64,000 nucleotides of DNA from Semisulcospira habei (GCA_036245525.1 BTPG01000005.1:174789578-174853577); one strand, 5' to 3'; positions 33,459 to 44,680 are shown, counted from the stretch's first letter. Program-made: numbers and translations. The notes: a model not told the origin generated them from the letters alone.

Positions 33459-33651
33459 TGAAACTCACAAACCAGATAGGTGAGGCTAGCGCTGGTAGAA
33501 CTGTACACATAAGGGATGTATATGATCGTCTTGTTCTATACCGGCGTATTTTTCTGTGGGCTGGCGATTGGATGCCTGATAGGTGGGGGCAAGGGATCTA
33601 ACTGTTTGTCTGTCCAGCGCTGAGTAATTCCCCTTGGTATGTGTACTCTTG

Positions 33652-33850
33652 CTGAAACGACTTGCAAAATCTGAACAACGCACAAATGCAAGAGGTATAG
33701 ATCCTCATGAGCCCCCGCAGTTGCGGAGGCTCATGAAGATCTATGCCTCTTGCTGAAACGACTTGAAAAATCTGGACATCTAGCTGCAAGTGGTATAGAT
33801 CCTCATGAGCCCCCAGTTACGGGGGTTCATGAGGATCTATGCCTTTTGCT
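33652..33850. repeat. Tandem pair of family A hairpin units, about 97 bp each, plus flanking unit part
   Basis: TGCTGAAACGACTTG starts units at 33652 and 33751 and recurs as TGCTGAAACGACATC at 33848. Each holds a palindrome: 33688-33753 and 33786-33849. A right A terminus, CACTGGCAATCAAGAGGTTAA, ends at 33958. Confidence 0.8.
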
Positions 33851-34111
33851 GAAACGACATCTTTGTATTCGTGTTTGTTATACGGCTGTAGATCTTTGAC
33901 GATTTTCAGTTACTATTTTAAAGGCACAATCTGCATTCACTGGCAATCAAGAGGTTAAAGAGAATCCCAAGGAAAAAAACAAAACAATACACGCCGAGAA
34001 AGTACAGTTACAGCATTGTTAGTACTGTTCTTTCTAAGAGCCTTAATTTCTTTCTTGGGATTTTCTTTGAATTTGTACAGGCCTAGCAGTCACCTGCTGT
34101 AGAAAGTAACA

Positions 34112-35150
34112 GATAGAGGAGGGACTGATCCAAATGATAGAAGCGCTTTACAAGAACGCCTGCAGCGCGGTTCTACTTAACAATCAGTCAGGCGAGTTCT
34201 TCAGGACGACGATCGGTGTCCGTCAAGGATGCCTGCTCTCTCCTGTCCTTTTCAACATATTCCTGGAGAAGATCATGCAGGAAACCCTCCACGACCACCA
34301 TACTTCAATCTCTATTGGTGGCAGATCCCTGTGCAATCTTCGATTCGCAGACGACATTGACCTCATGGCAGGCAGCAATAGTGAGCTCCAAAACCTGACA
34401 GACAAACTTTCAAGTAGCGCAGGGTCTTATGGCATGGAGATCAGTACGGATAAAAGCAAAGTGATGATCAACACCACAAGCGACAGCAGCAGCAACATTC
34501 ACATGAATGGCCAAAAGCTAGAAGAGGTCAATAGCTTCAAGTACTTGGGAGCCACCCTGTCCAAAGACGGTAGTTGCATAGCAGAGATCCATATCAGGAT
34601 AGGTACAGCAACATCCGCAATGGCCAGGCTGGACAGGATATGGCGAAGTAACTCCATCAGCTTCACCATCAAGTACAGGCTTTACAAGTCCCTCATAGTG
34701 TCTATTCTACTCTACGGCTGTGAGACTTGGACACTGCTTGCAGACTCAGAAAAGAAAATCCAGGCCTTTGAGAACAAGTGCCTGAGGAAGTTGCTCCGCA
34801 TCTCGTACCGCGAGCACAAGACCAACGAATATGTACGGAGCATCGTCACTTCCCTGGTGGGCCCACATGAACCCCTTCTGCAGTGGCAACCGTGAAACGG
34901 CGCAAGCTTGCTTGGTTTGGCCACGTGACCCGACACAACACCTTGTCCAAGACTATCCTCCAAGGCACTCTCGAAGGAAGTCGTCGGCGAGGTCGTCAGA
35001 GAAAGAGTTGGGTCGCAAACATAAAAGAATGGACCGAACTCGAGATGTCAGACTTGTTTGCCACCGCCCAAAATAGAACTCAGTGGAGAGCACTGTCTGT
35101 TGCTGCTGCCTTTCAGTCCCCCCAACGCCCAGTTCGGGCAAGGGACTGAT
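34112..35150 (+). pseudogene. 5'-truncated LINE, reverse transcriptase half, one frameshift
   Basis: The frame from 34112 reads [20 protein letters not shown] (motif region with GC.LSP), then NLRFADDIDLMAG with the catalytic FADD, then YGMEISTDKSKVM and FKYLGATLSKDG, and ILLYGCETWTL. Near 34880 the frame shifts by one; the next frame continues VKRRKLAWFGHVTRHNTLSK, GRQRKSWVANIKEWT and RALSVAAAFQSPQRP. This is the usual order of the so-called endonuclease-reverse transcriptase LINE proteins. The 3' tail is (TGA)n at about 35147-35165. The endonuclease and fingers domains are missing, so the copy is dead. It differs clearly from the RTE copy at 60.7 kb. Confidence 0.85.
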
Positions 35151-35463
35151 GATGATGATGATGATGAGCAGTCACCATTTTGGTCTGAATTCCGTATAAC
35201 GATTTAGCTGAACTGACAATGCTTTCAATCATGTCAATGGAGCAAGCAACCGAGCAACCCACAAAGCTACCCACCCACCAATGAATCAACCAACTAACCA
35301 ACCGACCGACCAGCATACAAACCAGCCAACCAAACAACCAAACAAATAAACCACTCACCCCAAAAAAGACAGTCGCCTAAGACTCACAACTATTTCTGTA
35401 AGGACCAGACATGCATATGAGTTTGAAATTCGTAAATATCAAATTTTATATACAGACAAATGT

Positions 35464-36078
35464 ATAACCCCTTTACTGCCAGGAAATGTAAACACCACCC
35501 AACTCCAAGAGGCAAACACCACCCAACTCCAAGAGGCAAACACCACCCAACTCCACGAGGAAAACACCACCCAATTCCAAGAGACAAACACCACCCAACT
35601 CCAAGAGGCAAACACCACCCAAAAAGAGGCGAACACCACCCAACTCCAAGAGGCAAACACCACCCTACTCCAGGAGGCAAGCACCACCCAACTCCAAGAG
35701 GCAAACACCACCCAACTCCAAGAGGCAAACACCACCCAACTCCAGGAGGCAAACACCACCCAACTCCAAGAGGCAAACACCACCCAACTCCAAGAGGCAA
35801 ACACCACCCAACTCCAAGAGGCAAACACCACCCAACTCCAAGAGGCAAACACCACCCAACTCCAAGAGGCAAACACCACCCAACTCCAAGAGGCAAAGAA
35901 CCTCATTAGGCTCATGATGTTCTTTGCCTCTTGCAGTTGGATGGTGTTTGCATTTTTTCAACCAAGCTGACCTAGTCCAGTCATATCCGTGTTCAATGGA
36001 TTGATGAGAGCATTCGGTGTTGAATTTAGCTTGCTTTCAAAGACACATGTTTCCTTCCCCTGGCAGTGTAGGGGTTAA
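35464..36078. mobile_element. Family A element with an internal 24-bp minisatellite
   Basis: Left end ATAACCCCTTTACTGCC (TTAA changed to ATAA), right end GGCAGTGTAGGGGTTAA. The palindrome relic is 35887-35933 (CAAGAGGCAAAGAAC with GTTCTTTGCCTCTTG). Between the left end and the hairpin, AACACCACCCAACTCCAAGA plus GGCA repeats about 17 times (35487-35905). One such unit stands at the same place in ordinary copies (for example 42479-42500). Confidence 0.9.
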
Positions 36079-36143
36079 TAGTAAGCATAGTATACACAGC
36101 GCACTGATGGAGTCACTCACTGCTCAGGAACTTCGAGATTATA

Positions 36144-36190
36144 CACGAGCAAAAGAAACGCGACGACACTGGACTCATCGGAAACGCTGT
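36144..36190. repeat. Half copy of a family E palindrome
   Basis: CGAGCAAAAGAAACGCGACG followed by ACTCATCGGAAACGCT; the second arm is replaced by poly-T (36219-36238) and GCTGGTCAGTA. Confidence 0.6.
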
Positions 36191-36592
36191 AACGTGGGAG
36201 CGTAACATAAAGATGTCTCGGTTTTTTTTTTTTTTTTTGCTGGTCAGTAAATTCTGGCAAAGTCTTGTACTAGTACTTCTGTGTACACACGCAGAAAGAT
36301 TTCACGCTGCATGAGAAAGCTCACGCGAAAACTGGAGAAAGACTGAAGTCAGTTACCGCTGAAATGAGGTGAGCAAACTGGGAATATAAAGAATATATAT
36401 AAGCTGTGTCCTACCGATGTTGACGCTCCATACTTGCAGGTCTAGCCATCTCCGCCGACGGGTTATTAATTACTAGTGCCTCAGTGATCAGGACAGAGCC
36501 ATTACGAAGTCGTTCACATGATCTGTAACATGAAGTCCGCAAAACCATCTCAGGGTCCGACACAGCACTTCAGTCACACTCAGTCTACGTCT

Positions 36593-36658
36593 GCAAGAGG
36601 CATTGATTCTCATGAGCCCCTGCTGACGCAGGGGCTCATGAGAATCAAGGCCTCTTGC
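36593..36658. repeat. Family A palindrome with paired arm variants
   Basis: GCAAGAGGCATTGATTCTCA pairs with GAGAATCAAGGCCTCTTGC; the tip CCCCTGCTGACGCAGGGG also differs from the common CCCCCGC tip on both sides. Confidence 0.85.
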
Positions 36659-36796
36659 TGGAAGCGTCTGGGTTCCATTTATTTCTATTAAATTCGCACC
36701 ACTGTTCTAATCGCCTGTCAAAACAACACTGTGCACATTGCGTGTGAGGCCGCTGTGAGGCAGTTTTTCTAAACTTGTCATACACGTACCAGGTGC

Positions 36797-37728
36797 TGGG
36801 GTGGGTTGCATATGCTTGCTTAGCGCGCAAATTTCTTGCTTAGCGCTAAGTTCACAAGCTTAGCTGAAAATGTGCGTTGCATGAGCGTGCTTATCTGCTG
36901 GAGCGAGCTTAGTGGCGTGCTTAATTCTAAGGACGGTCCCCCCCGTGCGTAGCGGCGTGCTTAGCTGAGGAAGAGTTCTTAGCTGCCGTGTTAACGCGAG
37001 AACGGAAATGTGAATTCACTCTCTTAAACATTGTGGCAGAAACAGCCTTCCATCTAGGATAGAGAAGGAGGAACACGAAATGTACGTGGGAACGCACGGA
37101 CCCCCCACCCAGCCTCGTCTCACGGACATCTGGGAATTATCGGTGAGGAGTCTGCATAACTGATTCAACTGACCCTGCACACCGATGGGTATAACCCAAC
37201 ACCAGCCGTTGTCAGAGAAACATAGATCCTCATACTATGGGAGCCTACTACACGGTAGTCCTTAACTAATGTACATCCACATTAGACTTGAGACATAGAT
37301 CCTCATACTATGGGAGCCTACACGGTACTCCTTAACTAATGTACGTCTACATTAGACTGACAAGCAGGGTTGCCTGCACGAAAAATTTGCCATTCTTTCT
37401 CTCTTGACTTCTTGTTTTCCATCGCCGCCATTTCACCCGCGTTTTGTCTACTTCGTTTCCGTTAGGTCAGAAGAAGCGAAAACCGTGCGTTTTTATTGGC
37501 CGATTTCTACAATCTATGATGACGTAGGGGAGAACCCCACCATAAGCTATAAATAACCTATCCCCGCTCGCTAAGAACTCGTTCGGAGCTACGCACATCG
37601 CTAAGTCGCTCCATGCAACAGAAAACACTCGCGCACTAAGCAAGAGCTTTACTAAGCAAGAAAGACCTTAAGTCAGCGAGCTTAACACACTATATTTAAG
37701 CACGCTACATGCAACCCACTCCAGGTTC
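36797..37728. mobile_element. TIR element, GTGGGTTGCAT-type ends (copy 2, about 0.93 kb)
   Basis: Left CTGGGGTGGGTTGCATATGC and right ACATGCAACCCACTCCAG are inverted. Subterminal CTTAGCGCTAAG-like motifs fill both ends (36820-36960 and 37570-37710). Inside, a 75-bp direct duplication starts at CATAGATCCTCATACTATGG (37220 and 37300). Same family as 17540-18426. Confidence 0.65.
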
Positions 37729-37889
37729 GACCAGTTCTGAGGCAAACTGCCTAATCTGGCCCTCAGAAGTAGGGGCACGAAAAATGAACACGTGCATAGA
37801 TAGTATTTACCGTATGTTCCGCAAACACACACAAAAACGCAACATCACCATCTCCCACTAGCCCAAACCAAGTAAACGGAAGGTTAGGA

Positions 37890-37926
37890 TTTACACACAC
37901 ACACACTCTCTCTCTCTCTCTCTCAT

Positions 37927-38024
<98 letters not shown>

Positions 38025-38350
38025 GCACGCACGCACGCACACACACTCACAAACACCACCCCTCTCCACACCCCTCCCCTCACCAAAAAACAATAAACAA
38101 ACAAACAACAAAACTAGAAAACCTTCCCCCCCCCCCCAACCCCATCCCCCCACCAAAAAAAAACAAAGAACAAAAAAACAAACAAAAAACCCCAAACAAA
38201 CAACAACAACAAAAAAACAACAACAACAAACCCAAACTTAACACACACAAAAAACAACAACAAAAACAAAACAAACAAACAAAACAAACAACACAAAACA
38301 ATAACAACAAAACCAACACAACAAGAAAGCCCAACACAACAAGAACCACA
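37890..38350. repeat. CA microsatellite followed by A/C-rich low-complexity DNA
   Basis: (CT)n then (CA)n at 37926-38020, a CACG run to 38040, then AACAAACAAC-type DNA to about 38345. Open frames here are artefacts. Confidence 0.9.
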
Positions 38351-38802
38351 ACAATGACAACATCAAAGTATGTGAGTGGACTTTGACATGCTGTTTGTTG
38401 TGTGACTGTATTTCATAGGCAAACGGATATCTTTTCTCTAAAGAGAAAATGAAAATGATTGAGCGTTACAAATAATTATGTCTGTGAATCTAGTAGGTCT
38501 ACATGTAGAAATTCGTTTCGTGACTCCATATGTATGCATATTCTTGTTGGTAGGATCGATAAGCTATTACCGGTATCAAGGCACAGTAGCAGGTTTCGTG
38601 CAAATGTTCCTGCGGCCCACACACACTGACATATCGACTTAGCTTCTCAGTATCGATACAGGGCACGTTTAAAGACTCACTATGCCCTTCCGCAAAGTCG
38701 TTTAGACCAACAGAAGTAAAATTGCAAAATAACTTGCTTGTGGGGCCTTGGCTCAGTTTGCAGCCCTTGTCCGCAAAAAGCAGTGAGTTTAATCGGGGTT
38801 CC

Positions 38803-38888
38803 TTAACCCATTGGCTGTCGGCATCGGATTTTGTTAGGATGATGGCTGCAGAATTCATCCTGACAAAAACAGACAGCTAAATGGTTAA
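38803..38888. mobile_element. Family I minimal TTAA palindrome, 86 bp
   Basis: TTAACCCATTGGCTGTCGGC pairs with GACAGCTAAATGGTTAA; inner TTTTGTTAGGATGA pairs with TCATCCTGACAAAA. Confidence 0.75.
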
Positions 38889-38961
38889 AAACTGGTTCTG
38901 TCAATTTGTATGTACACCCCCACAAAAGTCACTGGTGTGACACTGAAATTAGTTAGATCCT

Positions 38962-39048
38962 TTCCCAGCCAGTGCCCAAAGCCATGAATGACCCAGCCAG
39001 TGCCCAAAGCCATGAATGACCCAGCCAGTGCCCAAAGCCATGAATGAA
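38962..39048. repeat. 28-bp tandem repeat, three copies
   Basis: CCAGCCAGTGCCCAAAGCCA unit, copies identical over most of their length. Confidence 0.9.
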
Positions 39049-39071
39049 ATTTCCATGTATGTCTTATCCTG

Positions 39072-39456
39072 TTAACTGCTGGGGCAAGGAGAATGCTACC
39101 AGGCGGCAAGGGACATAAACCCTCATGAGCCCCCGCGGTCGCGGGGGCTCATGAGGATTTATGTCTCTTGTTCGTCTTATGTTGTTTATGCCTATTTTTT
39201 GTTGTTGTCCCATTGAATACACGTGTTCCTCATGTCAGTGAATGTCGGTCGGTAAGTAGTGGCTTCAGACATACTGACAGTCCATGATGCCTGGCACGGA
39301 AAACTCAACAGATGTTCTGTGTGAAAAGTGTGGGCATGAATAAAGGCTGCCAGAGAGGTGGATCCTAACCAACATCTACAAATGCGGCGGCTCATGAAGA
39401 TCTGTGCCATTTTGAATTTGGGTAGCATCTGCAATGTACTGGCAGTAAAGAGGTTC
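39072..39456. mobile_element. Family A element, long form
   Basis: TTAACTGCTGGGGCAAGGAG left end; palindrome 39107-39170 (CAAGGGACATAAACCCTCAT); a second half-arm GGCTCATGAAGATCTGTGCC near 39390 and right end ACTGGCAGTAAAGAGGTTCA with TTAA lost. It looks like two fused A copies. Confidence 0.7.
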
Positions 39457-39481
39457 ACTATGATCCCGTCCATGACCCTCT

Positions 39482-39640
39482 AACCCATTTAAGCACTGAC
39501 CCAATACATCACGATGGGGATTGACCATGATATTTCAAGGGTGGTGTCGGAATAGCTTGGCGCCTGTAGGCGCCAAGCTATTACGACACCACCCTTGAAA
39601 TATCATGGTCGAGCTGTCTCCAGAACACCACGACGTTGAC
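39482..39640. mobile_element. Family B element, right end missing
   Basis: CTAACCCATTTAAGCACTGA left end (TTAA decayed). Hairpin 39518-39612 with CAAGGGTGGTGTCGGAATAG; both arms carry the GGTGTCG variant. Loop CTGTAG. Confidence 0.75.
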
Positions 39641-40320
39641 CTCAGAGGACATCTCCATTTTTTAAAACCATTTTATCCTTTGTGCTTGACTAAGTCCTTA
39701 AGTTGCGTATCCATAGTCGAGGCGGCGTCAACGACAGCAACAAACGTCGAGACATAGGAGTAAAGAATGAGTGATCCATAGTGCTCAGTGCAAAAAGTGG
39801 CGCAGAGGCGGAACAGCACCTAAGGGACAAAATTATGTCGCCCCATGAATCGAAAAACAGGCCATGCTGCAAAGATTCTGCAGTGAAAGCGGGGGCATAG
39901 CTTTCGGTAGGCGACTTTCGTTGTTTAAACAGTTAAAAACAAACGAAGAGGGCGCAATTTCGCTAGCTACTTCAGGTTTTGTGGCGCTGTCCAGCACACC
40001 GCCTCCGCTCTATTCCGTATGGAGTGAGCTTGACAGTACCATTATGCGTAAATTTGAAGACACATTTCAGCACCATTTGTGTTTGTTATGCCTTGTCGAC
40101 ACACCTGATGAACATTAACAGCAGTTGGGACACGCAGCAAAAGCACACGCGTAATCGCACTTATTTATTCTGCCCAGCCGTTAGCGAGTCAATCTATTTT
40201 TAGCTGTTTATTGACCGGAAAGCGTTGTATTTATATAACGGAGTACTAGAGTCATTGTCAAATTACTTGATATCAAAACGACGTGTTCTGAACTGGATTG
40301 CCCTGTGTTTAAAATGAACC

Positions 40321-40640
40321 ATAGCTAGACCTGTGTGTAGCGTTTCGTAACCATGTGTTACTGCTAGACCTGTGTGTAGCGTTTCGTAACCATGTGTTAC
40401 TGCTAGACCTGTGTCAGTGTAGCGTTTCGTAACCATGTGTTACTGCTAGACCTGTGTGTAGCGTTTCGTAACCATATGTTACTGCTAGACCTGTGTGTAG
40501 CGTTTCGTAACCATGTGTTACTGCTAGACCTGTGTGTAGCGTTTCGTAACCATGTGTTACTGCTAGACCTGTGTGTAGCGTTTCGTAACCATGTGTTACT
40601 GCTAGACCTGTGTGTAGCGTTTCGTAACCATGTGTTACAG
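40321..40640. repeat. 39-bp tandem repeat, about eight copies
   Basis: GCTAGACCTGTGTGTAGCGT followed by TTCGTAACCATGTGTTACT. One copy has a 4-bp insertion (GTCA, 40410). Because 39 is a multiple of 3, one frame stays open through it; this is an artefact. Confidence 0.95.
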
Positions 40641-41034
40641 AAGCCTTTGAAAGTTACGGCAGTAGTGGGCCTTTAATGGGACTTTAACCAAATGATATAT
40701 TGCGCACGCACCAGGACAGACACAAGTTGAGAGGTCCTACAAGGCTTGAAAAAAAAAATGTCTCCTCTGCTTTCGTCTTTGCCATTGCGACCTTCCTGAT
40801 TGACAGCTGAAACTTGTTTTCCGTTGTTTTCACTTCTCGGTCGGTAAGAAACCAGGCAAGCCTGTTATACACGTATGTATTGTGCTCCGTGTTCCAGTGA
40901 CCAAATAAAACGCATCGACGGAAAATGTAGACACCTTCGTCGACAAAGACCTTGGCAAAAGGGGCCGTTTTATTGTTCATATTTACCCGCTGTATACGTG
41001 CGCGTAATATGGTCCCAGTTTGTACGGAGTCCGG

Positions 41035-41110
41035 CCTCGGGCCCGCGTCGGCCGTAGCTGGCCCGCGCACGGCCGTGCGCGGGCCAGCTACGGCTGACAT
41101 CGGCCCGAGG
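41035..41110. repeat. Family D GC-rich palindrome, 76 bp
   Basis: CCTCGGGCCCGCGTCGGCCG pairs with CGGCTGACATCGGCCCGAGG; both arms have GTAGCTGGCCCGCGCAC or its inverse, a variant private to this copy. Confidence 0.85.
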
Positions 41111-41214
41111 AATTCGTGCTCAGTGGGGTAGGTGCGTGTGTTTGTGTATTATAGTTTGACCGATTTAGACCTCCTTACAAACACCCCCCCTCCCCCCTCC
41201 CCCCCCACCCACCG

Positions 41215-41490
41215 TTTCCTTCGAACATAACGATAATAATGATAACGGTCATTATACAGGCGCTGTGGCCAATACCCAAAGAACCCAACACGCACGCGCG
41301 CGTGAAACACATGCAATGCAATTAATCGGAAGAAAAACACAGCACAGGACAAACGACATTCACGTGGAGCGAAGGGTCAGCTCAGTTATTGAGGTTTCGG
41401 AAATTGTATTCGAAATTTTCTAAAGTGGCCTCACTGAAACCGTTCCTAAAGTGGAGCATGGGGCAGAGCCGGAGTACCCAGGAAAAAACC
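41215..41490 (+). repeat. SINE-like repeat, family K (copy 2)
   Basis: (ATAATG) tract with TCATTATACAGGCGCTGTGG, then GAAACACATGCAATGC, TAAAGTGGCCTCACTGAAAC and GCCGGAGTACCCAGG. Aligns in order with 9985-10295. Confidence 0.5.
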
Positions 41491-42451
41491 TACGACGAAT
41501 AAATTTCATGGATAAATTTCATTTCTAATTGATGTGTAATTTTTTCGACCACTATAAAACAGTGACATAAAAAACGAGGTTCCGAAAAGAGTCGATACAA
41601 TCGTTGATTCCTATTAAAAAACAACAACAACAAACAAACAAACAAAACGAAAACAAAACAAAACAAAACAAAACGAGGATTTCATCCCAAAGTCAACCGT
41701 AATGTTTGGAGCTCACATGCGTTTTTCTTTTAGGAACATTCAGTGTTGTTCATATTTTTTAGCATATCATTCTGACCCATTGGCCTCTGATCAACACACA
41801 AGCCGGCGCACACACATAAAGACGGACACACGGCGCATCTCGCCATTACGCTCTGTGGGCTAATGTAGAGACAGGAATTCTGAAGAAGAAGAATAGCACG
41901 AACAGCGAAATGACGTCACAATAACTTGAGCTTCACGTCATAGCATCGCTAGTCTCACGACGCCGTGTACGCAGTGACGAATTTGATGTTTGACGTCACT
42001 CAGGGCTGACTGTTTTCTTCCACACAGCCTCTGCCAGGGCTGATTGTTTGATGGGAGTATACATTGGATCCAAAACTTGCAAAAATCAATTAATTATTAT
42101 TAAAAAAAAGTTGAAGAGGTACAACGCTGGATAAGAACTCGAGTGATCGAGAGTCTCATTACAAAAATAATCACGGCACAGTAGAGCTCCCGAGAAAATT
42201 CAGTTGAAAATGGCGTACTTCTTAACAAGTCAACATTTGCGACTGCGAGATAGGATGGTGGGGTGTGGGGTAAGGGCGTGGGGTGGAGAGGGTGGGTAGG
42301 TGAGAGGAGGTATATTAGTTGTTTTTTTCCCCCCAAGCGTCTGAGATAACTTGCTGAGTGAACTAAGTGAACTGAATTTCTCGGGGCCTTAGGAATAAAG
42401 CGCCGTGGACCACTTTAATACCTAATATAATGTAAATGAATAGTGTCAAAG

Positions 42452-42661
42452 TTAACACATTCACTGCCGGAAAAATGCGAACACCACCCGAATGCAAGCG
42501 GCAAAGAACCTCATGAGCCCCCGCAGAGGCGGGGGCTCATGAGGTTCTTTGCCGCTTGCTGACCCTATTTATATCATTGTTCCTCAGATGGATAGGATTA
42601 TTCGGTGTTTAATTTGCCCTTCTTTCAAAGACATAACTTTACGTGCAGTGGCAGTAAAAGG
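42452..42661. mobile_element. Family A element, GCAAGCGGCAAAGAACC variant
   Basis: TTAACACATTCACTGCCGG left end and GCAGTGGCAGTAAAAGG right end with TTAA lost. Palindrome 42494-42559 is a perfect inverted repeat; both arms carry GCAAGCGGCAAAGAACCTC instead of GCAAGAGGCATAGATCCTC. Confidence 0.85.
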
Positions 42662-42675
42662 CAACATACCACAGG

Positions 42676-42816
42676 TGTCTCCAACATTCAGCTAACGTTC
42701 CATTAACATTCAGCTAACGTTCCATTAACATTCAGCTAACGTTCCATTAACATTCAGCTAACGTTCCATTAACATTCAGCTAACGTTCCATTAACATTCA
42801 GCTAACGTTCCATTAC
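42676..42816. repeat. 22-bp tandem repeat, about six copies
   Basis: ACATTCAGCTAACGTTCCAT plus TA; begins 15 bp after the family A right end. Confidence 0.95.
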
Positions 42817-42897
42817 AATCGCAGTGCGGTATATGAGCCGCAGCTTTCAATAAAGTCCGATTACATTTTTCTTTTCGTCTGAAGGATCGATCTGACA

Positions 42898-42964
42898 GCA
42901 AGATGCATAGATTCTCATGCGTGCCTACAGTAACAGGGAGCTCGTGAGAATCTGTGCTTTTTGC
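42898..42964. repeat. Family A palindrome, decayed centre
   Basis: GCAAGATGCATAGATTCTCA pairs with GTGAGAATCTGTGCTTTTTG; central GCGTGCCTACAGTAAC no longer pairs. Confidence 0.7.
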
Positions 42965-43070
42965 ACAGGGAATTTTCATTTGTGGCGTTCTATTCTCTGC
43001 TGGTACTTATCGTCACTTCAAAAAGTTATCAACGTCCATTCTGATTGTACTCGGGATCACACACGCCCGC

Positions 43071-43143
43071 CCGCACGCCCGCATGCAGACAGGCACGCAC
43101 GCACGCACGCACACACACGCACACGCACACGCACACGCACACA
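43071..43143. repeat. CACG/CACA microsatellite
   Basis: Imperfect (GCAC)n and (GCACAC)n run. Confidence 0.9.
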
Positions 43144-43311
43144 CAGAGTCCCTCAGCAAGTTCTTAACACGTTTACATTGTAAAAATATGACGTCTCTCA
43201 GGTTGCCGAAGACCTATACTCTTGTTGGGACCGTTCAGCATCATCTGCGTCTTTTTCCTCGCCGAGACAGAGATGGTCAATGGGGTGGACGCCTAATCCA
43301 ATAAGCAAAAA

Positions 43312-43393
43312 GTCTTTGGGTCGACGACGGCCACAGTGGGCCCGCGAACAGCCGTGCCGGCAGGCCCAATGCGGCTGACGTAGGCCCGAGGAC
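43312..43393. repeat. Family D palindrome, diverged
   Basis: GACGACGGCCACAGTGGGCC pairs with GGCCCAATGCGGCTGACG; flanked by AGTCTTTGGG and CCCGAGGACCTTTGC. Confidence 0.65.
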
Positions 43394-43872
43394 CTTTGCT
43401 AGGGTTGCAGAAAACATTTTGTACGTGGGAGCAAAACTTTATTGCGGGGATAATGCACGCCTGACTTAGGGACGATCAGTGACTTGCTGACGATTATTTT
43501 GCGTGAATAAAGTCCATCTGCAACGGGTATAGATTGGCCTACTCAGGAGGATCCAGCTCCCAGCTGCAGGAAACTCTGCCAGGCCAGCAACTGCCAACCA
43601 ACTGTCCCTAAGCACTGAAGCCGCGAGATTTTTGCGTGGGGCTAAAGATAGCTACAAAAAAAAAAAAAAAATTAGCTCAAAACAAAGCCGTTGGAACTCT
43701 GACGGGCAGGTACGGCTAATGAAAATTACGTGCAACTCGATCCACGTTCCTTGTCAGCTGCAATTACACCTGTTTTTCTGCCGCAGGTCAAGATTAGTTC
43801 CGCTGGCGTTCCAGCACCTATATAGGCGTACATGACTCAGCGTACTATCTACGAGGGTGGATTTAAGGACTT

Positions 43873-44583
43873 TCTTCTTCTTTCCTCGATCGCTCTTATA
43901 TGGACAGCCAGGTCTCCTCTATAAATGCTGCTGTGTCCAGGCCTCCATAGAGCTTACGGGACACCTCTGTCTCCTCCGGCCAGTGTCTCCGTCTGAGGGT
44001 TGTGAACGTGGGGCAGGTCACGGCTGTAGCACGTGGCCGTCTGTTATGCTACCAGAGTTGCATGGGCACTGGTCTGACTGGCCAATCCAAACTTGGTGTG
44101 GAGATGCCAGTTCAGTTAAGTTGTTATGGCCGGTGCGTAGTCGGAAGATAACTACCTACTCCGGTCTGGTCAGCCGTAGGTGATAGCCATCTGTTTTGTT
44201 ATAGCTGGGGTGTTCTCGCAGCCACTTTGCTTTCTGCTTGTTTTTTATGATCGTCTTGGCTTCTGCACAGGACGTCGTTTTGTCTTCTTGGGTTGTTGAA
44301 GATCCCTGCTTTGGCAGCCTGTCTGCAGTTTCATTGCCTCTCACCTTGCAGTGTGTAGGTATCCACTAACACTGCAGCACGACCGTGTGTGTTCTACAAA
44401 GGGAGGCGAGTGCCAAAACAGATCACTTAGGTCCTTGTCTTTGGATGTTTTTTTAGGGCGGCCTGTAGGATGGACAGAGCATCCGTGAGAAACACAAAGG
44501 ATTCAGATGTCTCCGGGCAGTTTTTCACTGTGGTTACACTAATTCTCGGCCTTCTGCTTGTAACCTGTAGTCATTGGTGGCGT
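43873..44583 (-). pseudogene. 5'-truncated LINE end with RNase H, inside a 12-bp target duplication
   Basis: Minus-strand frames give SESFVFLTDALSILQAALKK (RNase H with TDALS), then after a frameshift an HC/GNE part (MRGNETADRLPKQGSSTTQE), then TRPEQVVIFRLRTGHN and a cysteine-rich CPCNSG region. Order and content match the fragment at 12884-13360, so both come from related RNase H-bearing LINEs. Flanks ATTTAAGGACTT occur at 43861-43872 and 44584-44595. The tail is a short (GAA)n. Several frameshifts make it dead. Confidence 0.8.
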
Positions 44584-44593
44584 ATTTAAGGAC

Positions 44594-44680
44594 TTAACTC
44601 ATTGGAGACGTGCCGACTACGGCCGCGGATACTCGGCGAATCGCCGCGAATCCGTAGGGGGCACGTCTTCAATGTGTTAA
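44594..44680. mobile_element. Family H TTAA palindrome, 87 bp
   Basis: TTAACTCATTGGAGACGTGC pairs with GCACGTCTTCAATGTGTTAA; the centre CCGCGGATACTCGGCGAATC has diverged. It directly abuts the LINE target duplication at 44584-44595, sharing two bases. Confidence 0.75.

Noticed and set aside
35487..35905. Regular 24-bp repeats resembling a CRISPR array
   Set aside because: Units are head to tail with no unique spacers, the host is eukaryotic, and the unit is part of a family A element.
35436..35915. Long minus-strand frames through the 24-bp repeat, resembling a repeat protein
   Set aside because: A 24-bp unit keeps any stop-free frame open. Three frames are open at once, and no start or flanking exon supports translation.
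40437..40676. 79-residue repeat protein in the 39-bp tandem array
   Set aside because: The period is a multiple of three, so the frame is open by construction.
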